DNA of 44,475 nucleotides from Leisingera sp. M658 (GTDB lineage Bacteria; Pseudomonadota; Alphaproteobacteria; Rhodobacterales; Rhodobacteraceae), in the NCBI RefSeq assembly GCF_025144145.1, contig NZ_CP083550.1:1-44475 (forward strand), in the 5' to 3' direction. This document shows positions 1-7,090 of this stretch, piece by piece; the first letter of the stretch is position 1, and the number at the start of each line of letters is the position of its first letter. The translations under genes and the position numbers were made by a program. The notes under the pieces were generated by a model. The model was not told the origin of the DNA, ran no database searches, and saw nothing but the letters and a program-made list of their open reading frames with translations.

Positions 1-2
1 GC

Positions 3-347
3 GCCCCATACCCAGCCGACCCGTCCTATCTGCTGAGCGTTCTGCACAGCTACAGCCTTGGCCGGATCGACCTGAAACGCCCGCCTTTTCCGCTGTCTCG
101 CACAGATGCATCAGGCGCACGGAAAGGCAGCCTCTTTGCAACATCTGACCTGTTTGTGACGGTCCTGAAGGCGCGCGACATTGCTGAAGACCCTGACGCG
201 CATCCGCTGGCCGAACGCCATGCCGCCTACCATCATCTGCAAGCTGCGGCGTCCTCGAACAAAGACCGCACGGAAGCCATGCGGGACCGTGTGCGGGCGT
301 CTGAATTGTTCCTGCGCCTTGGAGAACTGGAGGAATGCAATGCCTGA
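3..347 (+). CDS. C-terminal part of an unknown protein
   Basis: An open frame runs in from the left edge (codons start at position 3) and ends at the TGA at 345-347. About 114 residues are visible, beginning APYPADPSYLL and ending LRLGELEECNA. The C-terminal half is hydrophilic and probably helical. No catalytic motif is recognised, so no function is assigned. The next gene starts inside it, with its ATG at 340 eight bases before this stop, which suggests a translationally coupled pair. The true start lies outside the window. Confidence 0.55.
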   Translation, partial: APYPADPSYLLSVLHSYSLGRIDLKRPPFPLSRTDASGARKGSLFATSDLFVTVLKARDIAEDPDAHPLAERHAAYHHLQAAASSNKDRTEAMRDRVRASELFLRLGELEECNA

Positions 348-603
348 TTTCACAGTACACCGGCACCCTGTTCTTGCCGTCCGCTGCCCGGATTGCCGCC
401 GCGCACCGGGGAACTGGTGCCGCCGCCCAAGTGGTCACATGGCAAGCGATTTTCATGCCAGCCGAAAGGCCGAGGCCGACAGGGAGTTCATCGACCAGCA
501 CGGCCCGGACGCAAGTATAGAGCGCGTCGGAGACGGCTGGGCCGTCGATCCGCGCGGGCGCGTAGGCATCCGGCCAAGGCCGGAGCCATCCGCGCCGATC
601 TGA
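340..603 (+). CDS. Small zinc-finger protein
   Basis: This 87-residue protein has a CPDC pair at about residues 18-21, a third Cys about eight residues later, and a GH...DFHASRK segment. The layout C-x2-C-x7-C...H resembles the short zinc-finger proteins found on phages and plasmids of alphaproteobacteria. A role in nucleic-acid binding is inferred from that motif. The ATG at 340 was chosen because it overlaps the upstream stop; the frame is open further upstream, but that would run inside the preceding gene. The C terminus is Arg/Pro-rich. Specific function unknown. Confidence 0.6.
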   Translation: MPDFTVHRHPVLAVRCPDCRRAPGNWCRRPSGHMASDFHASRKAEADREFIDQHGPDASIERVGDGWAVDPRGRVGIRPRPEPSAPI

Positions 604-684
604 CCGAGATTTTCCCAGGGCGGGACCAGGTACACGGTTGCGCTTCTGGACAACGAGTTTTCCTTTGTGGTGAAGGAACCAACT

Positions 685-711
685 GGCTCTGCTTCGGCAG
701 GGCCTTTTTTT
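685..711 (+). terminator. Rho-independent terminator
   Basis: An 8-bp stem (GGCTCTGC / GCAGGGCC, one G-T pair) closes a TTCG tetraloop and is followed by seven T residues. It lies 80 bp after the zinc-finger gene and separates it from the toxin-antitoxin operon. Confidence 0.85.
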
Positions 712-738
712 GCTGTCATTGCTATGTTTTGCTTGCAT

Positions 739-765
739 TGACTGCACATCGTACATATGCTGTCA
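739..765. promoter_or_regulatory. Probable FitA operator over the fitAB promoter
   Basis: Two 11-base arms, TGACTGCACAT and ATATGCTGTCA, around a 5-base spacer form an imperfect palindrome with 9 of 11 pairs. It begins 58 bp before the fitA start codon and overlaps a weak possible promoter (TTGCTT at 729, TACATA at 752, 17-bp spacing). FitA-type antitoxins are ribbon-helix-helix proteins that bind such palindromes, so autoregulation by the FitA-FitB complex is inferred. Confidence 0.5.
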
Positions 766-796
766 CTACACAGTTAGTACACCGTTGGAGGACAAC

Positions 797-1030
797 ATGG
801 CAACTATGACCGTCAGAAACTTGCCCGATGACGTGCATCGCCGCGTCAAATTCATTGCGGGCCAACGTGGTATCAGCGCCGAAGCTGCTGCACGGGAATT
901 GCTGGATGAGGCCACCCGGCCAGCCGAAAGGCTGGGTGACGTTGTTGTAGCATTTGCTCGGGAATTGGACGTTGATTTTCCAGAGATCGAACGCCGCCAA
1001 GATCCAATCGAAGCGGCTGACTTTTCATGA
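797..1030 (+). CDS. fitA: FitA/VapB-like ribbon-helix-helix antitoxin
   Basis: This 77-residue protein begins MATMTVRNLPDDVHRRVK, the typical beta strand and first helix of the FitA-type ribbon-helix-helix fold, followed by SAEAAARELLDEA. Antitoxins of this family bind DNA through the N terminus and neutralise a PIN-domain RNase through the C terminus. The ATG at 797 follows GGAGG at good spacing, and the family start motif lies right after it. The stop overlaps the toxin start as ATGA, so the two are translationally coupled. The pair probably stabilises the plasmid. Confidence 0.9.
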   Translation: MATMTVRNLPDDVHRRVKFIAGQRGISAEAAARELLDEATRPAERLGDVVVAFARELDVDFPEIERRQDPIEAADFS

Positions 1031-1455
1031 TTATTCTTGATACCAATGTCATTTCGCAGCCAATGAAAGCACAACCAAATCCTAATGTTGTTGAATGGTT
1101 GAATGAACAACACGAGGAGGCTTTGTTCACTACAACAGTGAATATCATGGAACTGCGTTTCGGCATTGAGAAGCTGCCAGATGGCAAGCGAAAATTGGGG
1201 CTTTGGTCTGCCTTGGACTTCACGCTGTCGAGATTGATTGGCCCTCGCGTTTTCCCGCTGGATCTTGCGGCTGCTGAAGAAGCGGCACGGATTGCGGCAA
1301 TGAATGAGGCGGCTGGGAAGAAAACCGGCACAGCAGATGGTCTAATCGCAGCTATAGCCAAGAGCCGAGGGTTTGCGGTCGCAACGAGAGACGTTGGCCC
1401 GTTTAAGGATTCTGGAGTTGAAGTCATTAACCCGTGGGATTTTCGTTCACATTAG
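1027..1455 (+). CDS. fitB: FitB/VapC-like PIN-domain RNase toxin
   Basis: This 142-residue PIN-domain protein has the conserved acidic residues in order: D5 in the opening MIILDTNV, Glu in IMELRFG, Asp in TADGLIAA and Asp in ATRDVGPF. FitB/VapC toxins are Mg2+-dependent ribonucleases that stop translation when the antitoxin decays. Length and motif order are normal for the family, so the gene looks intact. It overlaps fitA by four bases. No terminator is obvious in the 155 bp downstream. Confidence 0.9.
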   Translation: MIILDTNVISQPMKAQPNPNVVEWLNEQHEEALFTTTVNIMELRFGIEKLPDGKRKLGLWSALDFTLSRLIGPRVFPLDLAAAEEAARIAAMNEAAGKKTGTADGLIAAIAKSRGFAVATRDVGPFKDSGVEVINPWDFRSH

Positions 1456-1610
1456 AAGTTGTGACACAAGGAGGGTTTCGGTAGGCGATGCAGGCCAAAG
1501 CCCCAGTTTACGCTTGCAGTTATTGGCTTTTCTGGCGCTACCTGTGATCAAGCTAGCCAGTCTCTGCAAGTGGAAATAGTTACAATTGCATCTAAGATAA
1601 GGAAACTAGC

Positions 1611-1832
1611 ATGCCTTCCATAGATGAAAACAAGACTTCCAACATGAGAGCGGTGACCAAGGCACTGTTAGTCGCTGGGTTGATTGCCCTCGGAATTGTC
1701 CATCTTCTATCGCTTGAGTTCCCGGTGCGGGCTATCGTTACCATAATAGGTGGAGGAATGACCGTTATCTGTGGAGCCATCCTTGCAGGTGAATGGTTCT
1801 TTGATCGTCGTCACAACACTCATTCGAACTGA
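1611..1832 (+). CDS. Small two-helix membrane protein
   Basis: This 73-residue protein has two hydrophobic stretches, at about residues 17-36 and 40-61, with a polar N terminus and a His/Asn-rich C terminus. An inner-membrane location is inferred. The start follows AAGGA at suitable spacing (positions 1600-1604). No family is recognised. It stands alone between the toxin gene and a strong hairpin. It is accepted as a gene because of the ribosome-binding site and membrane pattern, but it is short. Confidence 0.5.
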   Translation: MPSIDENKTSNMRAVTKALLVAGLIALGIVHLLSLEFPVRAIVTIIGGGMTVICGAILAGEWFFDRRHNTHSN

Positions 1833-1862
1833 CGCTCACTGAATAAGTGCGCGTTTAATTAT

Positions 1863-1918
1863 GGTCGGCCGGTTCGGAGCTTTGCCCCGAACCGGCCGAC
1901 CCTGCGCTGTTCGCGCAG
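1863..1918. repeat. Strong hairpin pair in an intergenic region
   Basis: A perfect 15-bp stem (arms 1863-1877 and 1887-1901, 9-base loop) is followed at once by a 6-bp hairpin (CTGCGC at 1902-1907, GCGCAG at 1913-1918). There is no T-tract, so it is not a standard terminator. It lies between two convergent genes and may act as a transcription barrier or be a relic of a mobile-element end. Confidence 0.6.
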
Positions 1919-1971
1919 AACCGCATGCGCGGGGCGAGAGCCGGCGATCTGTCCGAGATTGGCAACCAGGA

Positions 1972-2688
1972 TCAGTTGAACAACCGTTTCCACAGTGAGG
2001 GAGCAAATTTCAGCACGGCCTTGCCGACGCGATTTCTCTTGCGCACATATGCCGCTGCTTCCTCGATGGGCAGCCGGTGAACCCTACTGTCCAGGCCGTG
2101 CAAATGGCAGTCCACAAAGATCTGAAACCGTTTTGACGATCCGACCTTGCCTATCAGCTCGCGCTCTGGTCCCCTATCGCTTTCACCCGGCAGGTATTCC
2201 GCTTGAAGCTCATCATACTGTCGTTTCGCAGTGTCAGAGACCACAAGCCGATCTACAGACCACACACGTTGCTTTACGCGACCTTCTTCATGTGCCCGGA
2301 ACTTGGCAACCACGCTGCGGTGGTTGCCTATGCTGGTGTATAGCTCGCCGTTGATTTCCACCAAGTGCCAAGGCTCTGAATCTGTCGCATGTTCTTTCGG
2401 ATCGTCATAATATTCAGGCTTCGTTTCCAGAACATCGAGTTTCGTCTTGATCCGGTTCCCGTAGGCTAGAAATTTGCGCCAGGTCATCCCCTGATTATAG
2501 CTGGCATGTGACGTTCCAACGATTTTGCGAGGGTCTACATCACAGTCTTCGATCCGCGTTTCTTGGATGGTGAAATTCGTTTCGTCGTGGCGTGGGCTCG
2601 GCCGAATTTTCTCATCGGCCCATGGTCCAGCCTCTTGCAGCCACTTCCGGCCGGTCGGCGTCGTTACAAGTTCTTCCAGGTCTTTCAT
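1972..2688 (-). CDS. ParB-like (GNHR motif) protein of unknown role
   Basis: This 238-residue soluble protein contains LYTSIGNHRSVVAKF around residues 115-130. It resembles the G-x-(H/N)-R substrate loop of the ParB/Srx fold, in which a small compact domain precedes helical DNA-binding parts. The Lys/Arg-rich C terminus could bind DNA. A ParB-type HTH is not obvious, so it is probably not the partition ParB of this plasmid. It starts 20 bp after the thermonuclease gene and is probably cotranscribed with it. Function not established. Confidence 0.55.
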   Translation of the reverse strand: MKDLEELVTTPTGRKWLQEAGPWADEKIRPSPRHDETNFTIQETRIEDCDVDPRKIVGTSHASYNQGMTWRKFLAYGNRIKTKLDVLETKPEYYDDPKEHATDSEPWHLVEINGELYTSIGNHRSVVAKFRAHEEGRVKQRVWSVDRLVVSDTAKRQYDELQAEYLPGESDRGPERELIGKVGSSKRFQIFVDCHLHGLDSRVHRLPIEEAAAYVRKRNRVGKAVLKFAPSLWKRLFN

Positions 2689-2708
2689 AGAAATGCTGCC
2701 TCTGGCTG

Positions 2709-3143
2709 TTATTCACACCATCCGGCGCGGCGGCCGCCGGAATATGGTCTCGCTAGGTTTTCTGAAATTAGGATCTCGCTAACATTGCGGCGGCCGACAA
2801 ATAGCCTGCCGAGTTTGCGGTTGTACCGATCCAAGCCGGGCATTTTCTTCAGCTCGATCAGCGGACCGCCTGCAATCAGGTTTTCCAGCCGTTCAGTTGC
2901 TGCGGTGCCCAATGCCAACTCAAAGTCGCATTGCGCGAAATAGGTCTCTGGCGTGTCATAGCCAACCAGCCGATATGACTGCCCATCAACCTCTATGGTA
3001 TCGCCGTCGATGACCCGGATCTGTTCCGGTCGGAGCGTGCCTGCTGTCGCTGAAGCAGTGCCGATCGTTACTAACAGACCCGCTAAAGCGGCCAATTTCT
3101 GCATTTGGTAGAACAGCTTTAGCATTGTCGCCAGCTCAATCAT
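2709..3143 (-). CDS. Secreted staphylococcal-nuclease-like (TNase) protein
   Basis: This 144-residue protein has a signal-peptide-like N terminus (hydrophobic core about residues 17-33, ending ASATAG) and then a compact thermonuclease fold. IRVIDGDTIEVDG gives the metal-binding Asp pair, YRLVGYDTPE follows, and RYNRKLGRLFVG supplies the active-site region. The family hydrolyses DNA and RNA. An upstream in-frame Met would add 39 residues, but the chosen ATG at 3143 has AAGGA at good spacing and places the signal peptide first. It heads a leftward pair with the ParB-like gene. Confidence 0.8.
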   Translation of the reverse strand: MIELATMLKLFYQMQKLAALAGLLVTIGTASATAGTLRPEQIRVIDGDTIEVDGQSYRLVGYDTPETYFAQCDFELALGTAATERLENLIAGGPLIELKKMPGLDRYNRKLGRLFVGRRNVSEILISENLARPYSGGRRAGWCE

Positions 3144-3259
3144 TCCCCGTCCTTTTCTTTCACACAGCATCAACCCGGGCCGCGGCGCTATCACTGCTTT
3201 TTCGTGTTCGGGCTGATGTGCCCTACCGCTGAGCAGCTCCGAACCCCACGCTTGGCCCA

Positions 3260-3415
3260 TTTGATGGCGTTTGCCTTCCGATCAGATCGATCCGCCAAGT
3301 TCGCCCGTGGCCGTCTTTGTCTTTTCGATCCCGCCTCAGTTGTGGCGCTATCCGGTTGAATGCCAACTGCCTTGATCTTGCCGGGCCTCACAAGACGGTT
3401 CATCCAGGTTCTCAA
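3260..3415 (-). pseudogene. Degenerate, frameshifted ssb relic
   Basis: On the minus strand this stretch is colinear with the intact ssb at 3642. It starts TTG-AGA-ACC (R-T after the start), keeps GKIKAVG at the same place, then needs a frame change to read RKDKDG, and another to read NAIKWAK, matching ssb GKIKAVG, RKDNDG and NVIKWAR in order and spacing. No single frame encodes an SSB fold. A 43-codon frame overlaps it at 3348-3479. It is interpreted as an inverted, decayed ssb copy facing away from the real gene. Confidence 0.45.
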
Positions 3416-3524
3416 GTGCTTCCTCGGTTACGTGTTTCTCAAACGGAACATGGCTCAGCCCACTCTTGGCGAGCGGCATAGGCTACGCCTCTGCCTTAAA
3501 ACAAAAAAACGGTTTCCAACATTA

Positions 3525-3549
3525 TTATAATATCATACCAATATTGTAA
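3525..3549. promoter_or_regulatory. Operator-like site A, TTATAA-N13-TTGTAA
   Basis: TTATAA and TTGTAA are separated by 13 bases inside a longer inverted repeat (15-base arms 3519-3533 and 3541-3555, 14 of 15 pairs). It lies about 95 bp upstream of ssb, and also upstream of the leftward relic/thermonuclease unit. The halves contain TATAAT-like -10 boxes, so a bound repressor would cover the promoter. Four similar sites are listed below as B to E. Confidence 0.6.
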
Positions 3550-3641
3550 TAATGTCAGACCCTCCGTTTTTTGGTTTGATCGCATCGTGGGCTGGCATGA
3601 CCGTTCTTCATCGAAACACTCAGAACCAAGGAAACACCACA

Positions 3642-3971
3642 ATGAGAACCTTCAGCGAATTTCAGATCATCGGTCGCGTCGGCAAGATCAAGGCAGTCGG
3701 CACAACCCTGCGGGTTAGCCTCGCCGCCGAATATGGTCGCAAAGACAATGACGGCAACTTTCAGTCGAACCCCTACTGGAACGAAGTCACGATCTTCAAT
3801 GAGAACGTCATCAAGTGGGCCAGAGACAACGTAGCGCCCGGCGACCTGGTTCACGCGCGTGGCACCATCCGCCAGACCGAATACGAAAAGGACGGCCAAA
3901 CCGTCTACGGCATCACCCTGGCAGCCTCGGACTTCGACCGGCTGGCAAAGAAAAGACAGGACGAGGAATGA
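3642..3971 (+). CDS. ssb: Single-stranded DNA-binding protein
   Basis: This 109-residue OB-fold protein follows the SSB pattern: FQIIGRVGKIKAVG at the N terminus, a YWNEVTIFNE strand, then APGDLVHARGTIRQTEYEKDG and an aromatic/acidic end. It lacks the long disordered acidic tail of chromosomal SSB, as many plasmid forms do. It would protect single-stranded plasmid DNA after conjugative entry. The ATG at 3642 was chosen over a longer frame from 3552 because AAGGA precedes it and homology to the OB fold starts there. It converges on the XRE gene. Confidence 0.85.
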   Translation: MRTFSEFQIIGRVGKIKAVGTTLRVSLAAEYGRKDNDGNFQSNPYWNEVTIFNENVIKWARDNVAPGDLVHARGTIRQTEYEKDGQTVYGITLAASDFDRLAKKRQDEE

Positions 3972-3982
3972 TCGAGTAGGCG

Positions 3983-4000
3983 GCGGGCTTCGCAGCCCGT
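3983..4000. terminator. Hairpin between convergent ssb and XRE genes
   Basis: CGGGCT at 3984-3989 pairs with AGCCCG at 3994-3999 around a TCGC loop, in the 36-bp gap between the two convergent genes. There is only a short T run on the plus side. Its position suggests a bidirectional terminator. Confidence 0.5.
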
Positions 4001-4007
4001 CGCTGTT

Positions 4008-4379
4008 TCAGGCGGCGTCGCTCAGCACCCGGGCTAGTTCGAACAGGCGGCGACGCTGGTTTTCCGGAATTGCATAATAGGAGCGCACCAGATCGAGCGC
4101 TTCCTTGTCGCCCATCAGATCGTCCGGCCCCTCAGCCTTTTCGGACGGGCCCGTGCCCTCTTCCTGCAGACCGTCGAAGAAGAAGCTTACAGGAACTTCA
4201 AGTGCATCCGAAATGTCCCAGAGACGGGACGCGCTGACCCGGTTGGCGCCTGTCTCATACTTCTGGATCTGCTGAAATTTGATGCCTACCTGTTCGGCGA
4301 GCTGCTGCTGCGTCATGCCGACCAGCCACCGGCGATGGCGGATGCGCTTTCCAACGTGAACATCAACTGGATGTGTCAT
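4008..4379 (-). CDS. XRE-family HTH transcriptional regulator
   Basis: This 123-residue protein has an N-terminal cro/C1-type helix-turn-helix: about residues 11-65 contain GKRIRHRRWLVGMTQQQLAE, KFQQIQKYETGANRVSASRL and the LWDISDALEVPVSFFF wing typical of alphaproteobacterial XRE regulators. The C-terminal 50 residues are acidic then helical and may dimerise. GAGGAAAGG precedes the ATG. Palindromic site B lies about 45 bp upstream, so autoregulation is likely. It is the best candidate in the window for a regulator of sites A to E, an inference not tested here. Confidence 0.85.
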   Translation of the reverse strand: MTHPVDVHVGKRIRHRRWLVGMTQQQLAEQVGIKFQQIQKYETGANRVSASRLWDISDALEVPVSFFFDGLQEEGTGPSEKAEGPDDLMGDKEALDLVRSYYAIPENQRRRLFELARVLSDAA

Positions 4380-4421
4380 GGTACTACCCTTTCCTCTACA
4401 ATCACTTGCATGGTTACAACA

Positions 4422-4446
4422 TTATAATTTGTGCCACAAATTATAG
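4422..4446. promoter_or_regulatory. Operator-like site B upstream of the XRE gene
   Basis: TTATAA-N13-TTATAG here is the most symmetric site. The 13-base arm starting ATTATAATTTGTG pairs with CACAAATTATAGT around a single C, with 12 of 13 pairs. It contains -10-like TATAAT on the minus strand, in front of the XRE regulator gene, consistent with autorepression. Confidence 0.65.
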
Positions 4447-4501
4447 TTTCGTTCATTAAAGCCAGGTTATTTGATCCGGCGTTCTTTTGGGGGCGACATG
4501 A

Positions 4502-5027
4502 TTTTCATGGCCCCTGCCCCGCCCTTTGGGCGTGTCACCGCGCCCTAGGCTCCAGCCGGCAGACCGGCTTCCGCCCGTAGCTCCGCAATCCTGATCTCCC
4601 TGCGGCCCAAGTGCGGCGGAAACTGTCTCTCCGAGCCAGCTTCCACCGCGGCCGATGGTCGACCAGGACAGCGGATCTACGCCCTGTCGGGTGACGGTCG
4701 TTCGCTTCGCCTGGGGCGGATCTTCGATCCTGTTTTTTGATTTGCCTTGGGGTTCGGACAAGCCGAACGCCTCTGCGGCAGTCCAGGGGGAAGGCGCTGC
4801 CTCCCCCCTCGATCCAGCAGGAAAATGGGGTGTCCCCAACAACGGTCTCGGCCGGGGGCCGAGCTGCGTTGCCGGGTGATCCCCCTCCCCATTTTCCAAC
4901 TGGATTCGCCCCCCTCCGCACTCGCCGCGAGCAGGTTTGCAGGACCAGCCGCTTTCAGCGGTTGGCCTCAAACCGGCCAATTTTCAGGGGCGCAAGACCC
5001 CGGCGACACCACAAAAGGAAATCCAGA
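4502..5027 (+). repeat. Structured leader repeat, copy 1
   Basis: This ~526-bp GC-rich sequence recurs at 7091-7620. Homology ends exactly at the next start codon in both places. The last ~260 bases before that point are almost invariant between copies, while the 5' half has scattered changes and short indels. Visible folds are GTTCGG/CCGAAC at 4752-4768, GGAAAATGGGG at 4820-4830 pairing with CCCCATTTTCC at 4887-4897, a nested CTCGGCC/GGCCGAG at 4847-4863, and CCGC/GCGG near the end. Long frames run through it on both strands but are not conserved between copies. It is interpreted as a regulatory nucleic-acid element, possibly a single-strand promoter. Confidence 0.85.
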
Positions 5028-5237
5028 ATGCTTTCAGATAAGCCCGTCACCGTCCATTGCAGCAATTGCGGCGGGGAGAATATCAAACGCGATGCACACG
5101 CCGAATGGAATTCTGAGCTTCAAACGTGGGAGCTTTCCAACACCTATGACGATTTCTATTGCGACGATTGCGGCCATGACGTGACCACCTACGAGCGGGC
5201 GATTTCCGACCAAACCGCCGAGGGGGAGCAAGGATGA
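5028..5237 (+). CDS. Small zinc-ribbon protein
   Basis: This 69-residue protein has two CxxC pairs, CSNC near residue 11 and CDDC near residue 45, forming a zinc ribbon. It is acidic overall. It starts directly at the end of leader copy 1, with AAAAGGAA as ribosome-binding site. Its stop overlaps the next start (ATGA), so it heads a three-gene operon ending with a methylase-like gene. Function unknown; the position suggests a role early after plasmid entry. The start is fixed by homology of the leader with copy 2 up to this ATG. Confidence 0.65.
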   Translation: MLSDKPVTVHCSNCGGENIKRDAHAEWNSELQTWELSNTYDDFYCDDCGHDVTTYERAISDQTAEGEQG

Positions 5238-5578
5238 AACCGAGCATCACCCTTTTGGAAGGCTACCACGTCACCGCCGCCGAAAAACGCACGATCCTCG
5301 ATGTGATCGAGTATCAGCGCAAGCATGCCCCCGAGACATGGGGCAAGCAATGGTTAGGCTTCAAGAAGTCGCCCAAAGACTACGCCGTGGCCCCCGATCC
5401 CGAAAAACCGGGCCGTTATGCAGTGCTGATCCGCACAAAGTACCGCAATGACCGGGGGAAACCAGCCGAGCGCACGAGCCGCGTGGTGATCGAAACCAAG
5501 GGTGTCACCCCCCTGCCCCACCCAGCCTATGAAACTCAAGACCTTTTCGCGCCGAAGTCCTGGGAGTTGGCGGAATGA
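5234..5578 (+). CDS. Hypothetical protein in the leader-1 operon
   Basis: This 114-residue soluble protein has no family that I recognise. The N terminus contains a helical AAEKRTILDVIEYQRKHAPE segment; the centre (YAVLIRTKYRND, SRVVIETKGV) looks like beta strands. It overlaps both neighbours by four bases (ATGA at each end), so all three genes are translationally coupled. Such tight coupling and normal codon use support a real gene. It may act together with the zinc-ribbon and methylase-like proteins. Confidence 0.7.
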   Translation: MKPSITLLEGYHVTAAEKRTILDVIEYQRKHAPETWGKQWLGFKKSPKDYAVAPDPEKPGRYAVLIRTKYRNDRGKPAERTSRVVIETKGVTPLPHPAYETQDLFAPKSWELAE

Positions 5579-6384
5579 ACCCGGCGGTTAAAGAATTTGT
5601 GCGGCTGCTTAACGATATTGACCGTTCAAAGCACCGCCGCGAGGTTTTCGCGGACTTCTGCGAAATGAGCTATTGTGCGCTGGCCAAGAAGGCCAGCCCG
5701 TTTCCCGATCAGCGCGAATCCTTGGAAGCGCAATATATGAGCGTGGTTGGCCGTTACCGGGATAAGGACGATGTTCGCAAAATGCCGGAAATGGTCGGCA
5801 TCGTCCTTGGCGAAATTGGCAATGGCGGTTGTGATTTTCTCGGCATGGCCGCCGGTGAGCTGGAAGTGCTGGACGCCAAATTAGGGCAGTTTTTTACGCC
5901 TTATGAAGTGTCGCGCATGATGGCAGAAATCTCGCTTCCCGATGTAGACGAGAAGATTGCCGAACATGGGTTTATCACTGTTCAGGAGCCAGCCGCAGGC
6001 GCAGGCGGAATGCTTATGGCGATTGCAGACGTGATCGAGGGCAGAGGCCACAGCCTGGAAACTTCTGTTTGGATTGAAGCTGTGGAGCTGTCCCGGCCAA
6101 CATTCCATATGTGCTATGTCCAATGCGCCGCCCGTGGCCTTGCGGGCAAAGTCATTTGCGGAAACAGTCTTTCACTTGAGGTTTTCACCAGCGCTTACAC
6201 TGCCGCCGCGCCGGTGTTTTTCGCAGCAAATGGAGACCCGTTTGCCAAACAGAAAGAACAGGCGCAACAGGCAGCGGCAGAGGAAGCCAAGCGCGAGGAA
6301 CAGGCCGAAGCCGAGCGCAAGGACCGCCTTGCCAATTTGGGCGATTGCCCTGCAATTTCCGGCCAGCAGCTCACCCTTTTCTGA
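5575..6384 (+). CDS. N6-adenine methylase-like protein without NPPY motif
   Basis: This 269-residue protein resembles the S-adenosylmethionine-binding half of type I (HsdM-like) N6-adenine methylases. KLGQFFTPYEVSRMM near residue 102 is the family entry motif and QEPAAGAGGMLMA near 137 is motif I. The catalytic NPPY/F motif IV expected after GNSL is absent; the segment instead reads AAPVFFAANGDP. The C terminus is an Ala/Glu/Lys coiled coil ending in QLTLF. It may be a non-catalytic decoy or need a partner. Beside ArdC it fits an anti-restriction module, which is an inference. Confidence 0.75.
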   Translation: MNPAVKEFVRLLNDIDRSKHRREVFADFCEMSYCALAKKASPFPDQRESLEAQYMSVVGRYRDKDDVRKMPEMVGIVLGEIGNGGCDFLGMAAGELEVLDAKLGQFFTPYEVSRMMAEISLPDVDEKIAEHGFITVQEPAAGAGGMLMAIADVIEGRGHSLETSVWIEAVELSRPTFHMCYVQCAARGLAGKVICGNSLSLEVFTSAYTAAAPVFFAANGDPFAKQKEQAQQAAAEEAKREEQAEAERKDRLANLGDCPAISGQQLTLF

Positions 6385-6611
6385 GGGTGGGCAATGCTTT
6401 TTGAAACGTTGCCTGACCGCGACCGCCAGCTGACGGTGCAAGCCGGTTAGAGGTTCTGCAAGTCCTGAACTGTCTCCATGAAAAACATCGGCCAATCTAC
6501 ACGGCGCGCGGGTCTGTAAACACCAAGCCTTCGGGCGCGTGCCGCGCGTGTTGACAGCCCCCCTTTCCCGCCGTGTCTCCCAGCCATGTTTATTCATTAA
6601 GGAGACAGAGC

Positions 6612-6773
6612 ATGAAATATTTTCGCAAAACTTCAAAACGCCTTCGCCGTATTGCAGCCCGCCGACTGCGCACGATCAGAAAGCAGCTTCGCAAGATCGA
6701 CTTGAGCCTCAGCATCGAGATCAATCTGCTGATCATCAAAGTGCGCCTCACCATCAAACGCCGCGATGAATAG
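6612..6773 (+). CDS. Very basic small protein
   Basis: This 53-residue protein is rich in Arg and Lys (first 30 residues RRxxR-like, later IEINLLIIKVRLTIKRR). AAGGAG sits 8 bases before the ATG, one of the best ribosome-binding sites in the region, and a terminator-like hairpin follows 14 bp after the stop. These two features support translation. Charge suggests nucleic-acid or membrane binding. No family is recognised. Confidence 0.5.
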   Translation: MKYFRKTSKRLRRIAARRLRTIRKQLRKIDLSLSIEINLLIIKVRLTIKRRDE

Positions 6774-6787
6774 CGGCAGCATGACAA

Positions 6788-6803
6788 AGCCCCTGACGGG
6801 GCT
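6788..6803 (+). terminator. Hairpin after the small basic gene
   Basis: AGCCCC / GGGGCT, a 6-bp stem around TGAC, is followed by a mixed T-rich tail. It is a moderate rho-independent terminator candidate. Confidence 0.5.
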
Positions 6804-6826
6804 ATTGTCTTTCCAATGCGCATCAA

Positions 6827-6994
6827 ATGGTGAGCAAGGGCCAAGGTTTCGTCACCTTGTTTGCCAACCTGATGCAACAAAGCCGGATATACCGCCAGCA
6901 GGCCATGTCGGAGATCTGCACCATGTTCCCCATTATCTTTCTTTTCTCGATCTTCAGCTTTGCAATCGCGCTCGATGCCAAATCGCGGGCATAG
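6827..6994 (+). CDS. Possible small membrane protein
   Basis: A 55-codon frame encodes a polar N-terminal half and one hydrophobic helix, MFPIIFLFSIFSFAIAL, at about residues 33-49, ending DAKSRA. No clear ribosome-binding site precedes the ATG, and no homologue is recognised. The single clean membrane segment is the only support. It would be transcribed just after the small basic gene. Confidence 0.3.
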   Translation: MVSKGQGFVTLFANLMQQSRIYRQQAMSEICTMFPIIFLFSIFSFAIALDAKSRA

Positions 6995-7027
6995 CCTTTT
7001 CATCTTCCTAAAAATATCCTCGGGGGA

Positions 7028-7041
7028 GCGCCGCAAGGCGC
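7028..7041. repeat. Short hairpin before leader copy 2
   Basis: GCGCC-GCAA-GGCGC forms a 5-bp tetraloop hairpin inside a G-rich run. It resembles short hairpins often seen after genes in Rhodobacterales, a recollection rather than a search result. Otherwise the 96 bp between the small membrane frame and the second leader repeat shows nothing I can name. Confidence 0.35.
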
Positions 7042-7090
7042 GGGGGCAGACAGCCCCCATGGCACGATTTCCAATTTTGCCAATGGTTAT

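Noticed and set aside
4456..4980. Frames of 70-170 residues inside the leader repeats, on both strands.
   Set aside because: They differ between the two copies by indels and stops while stems are kept, and none has a good start; the sequence is better explained as structure.
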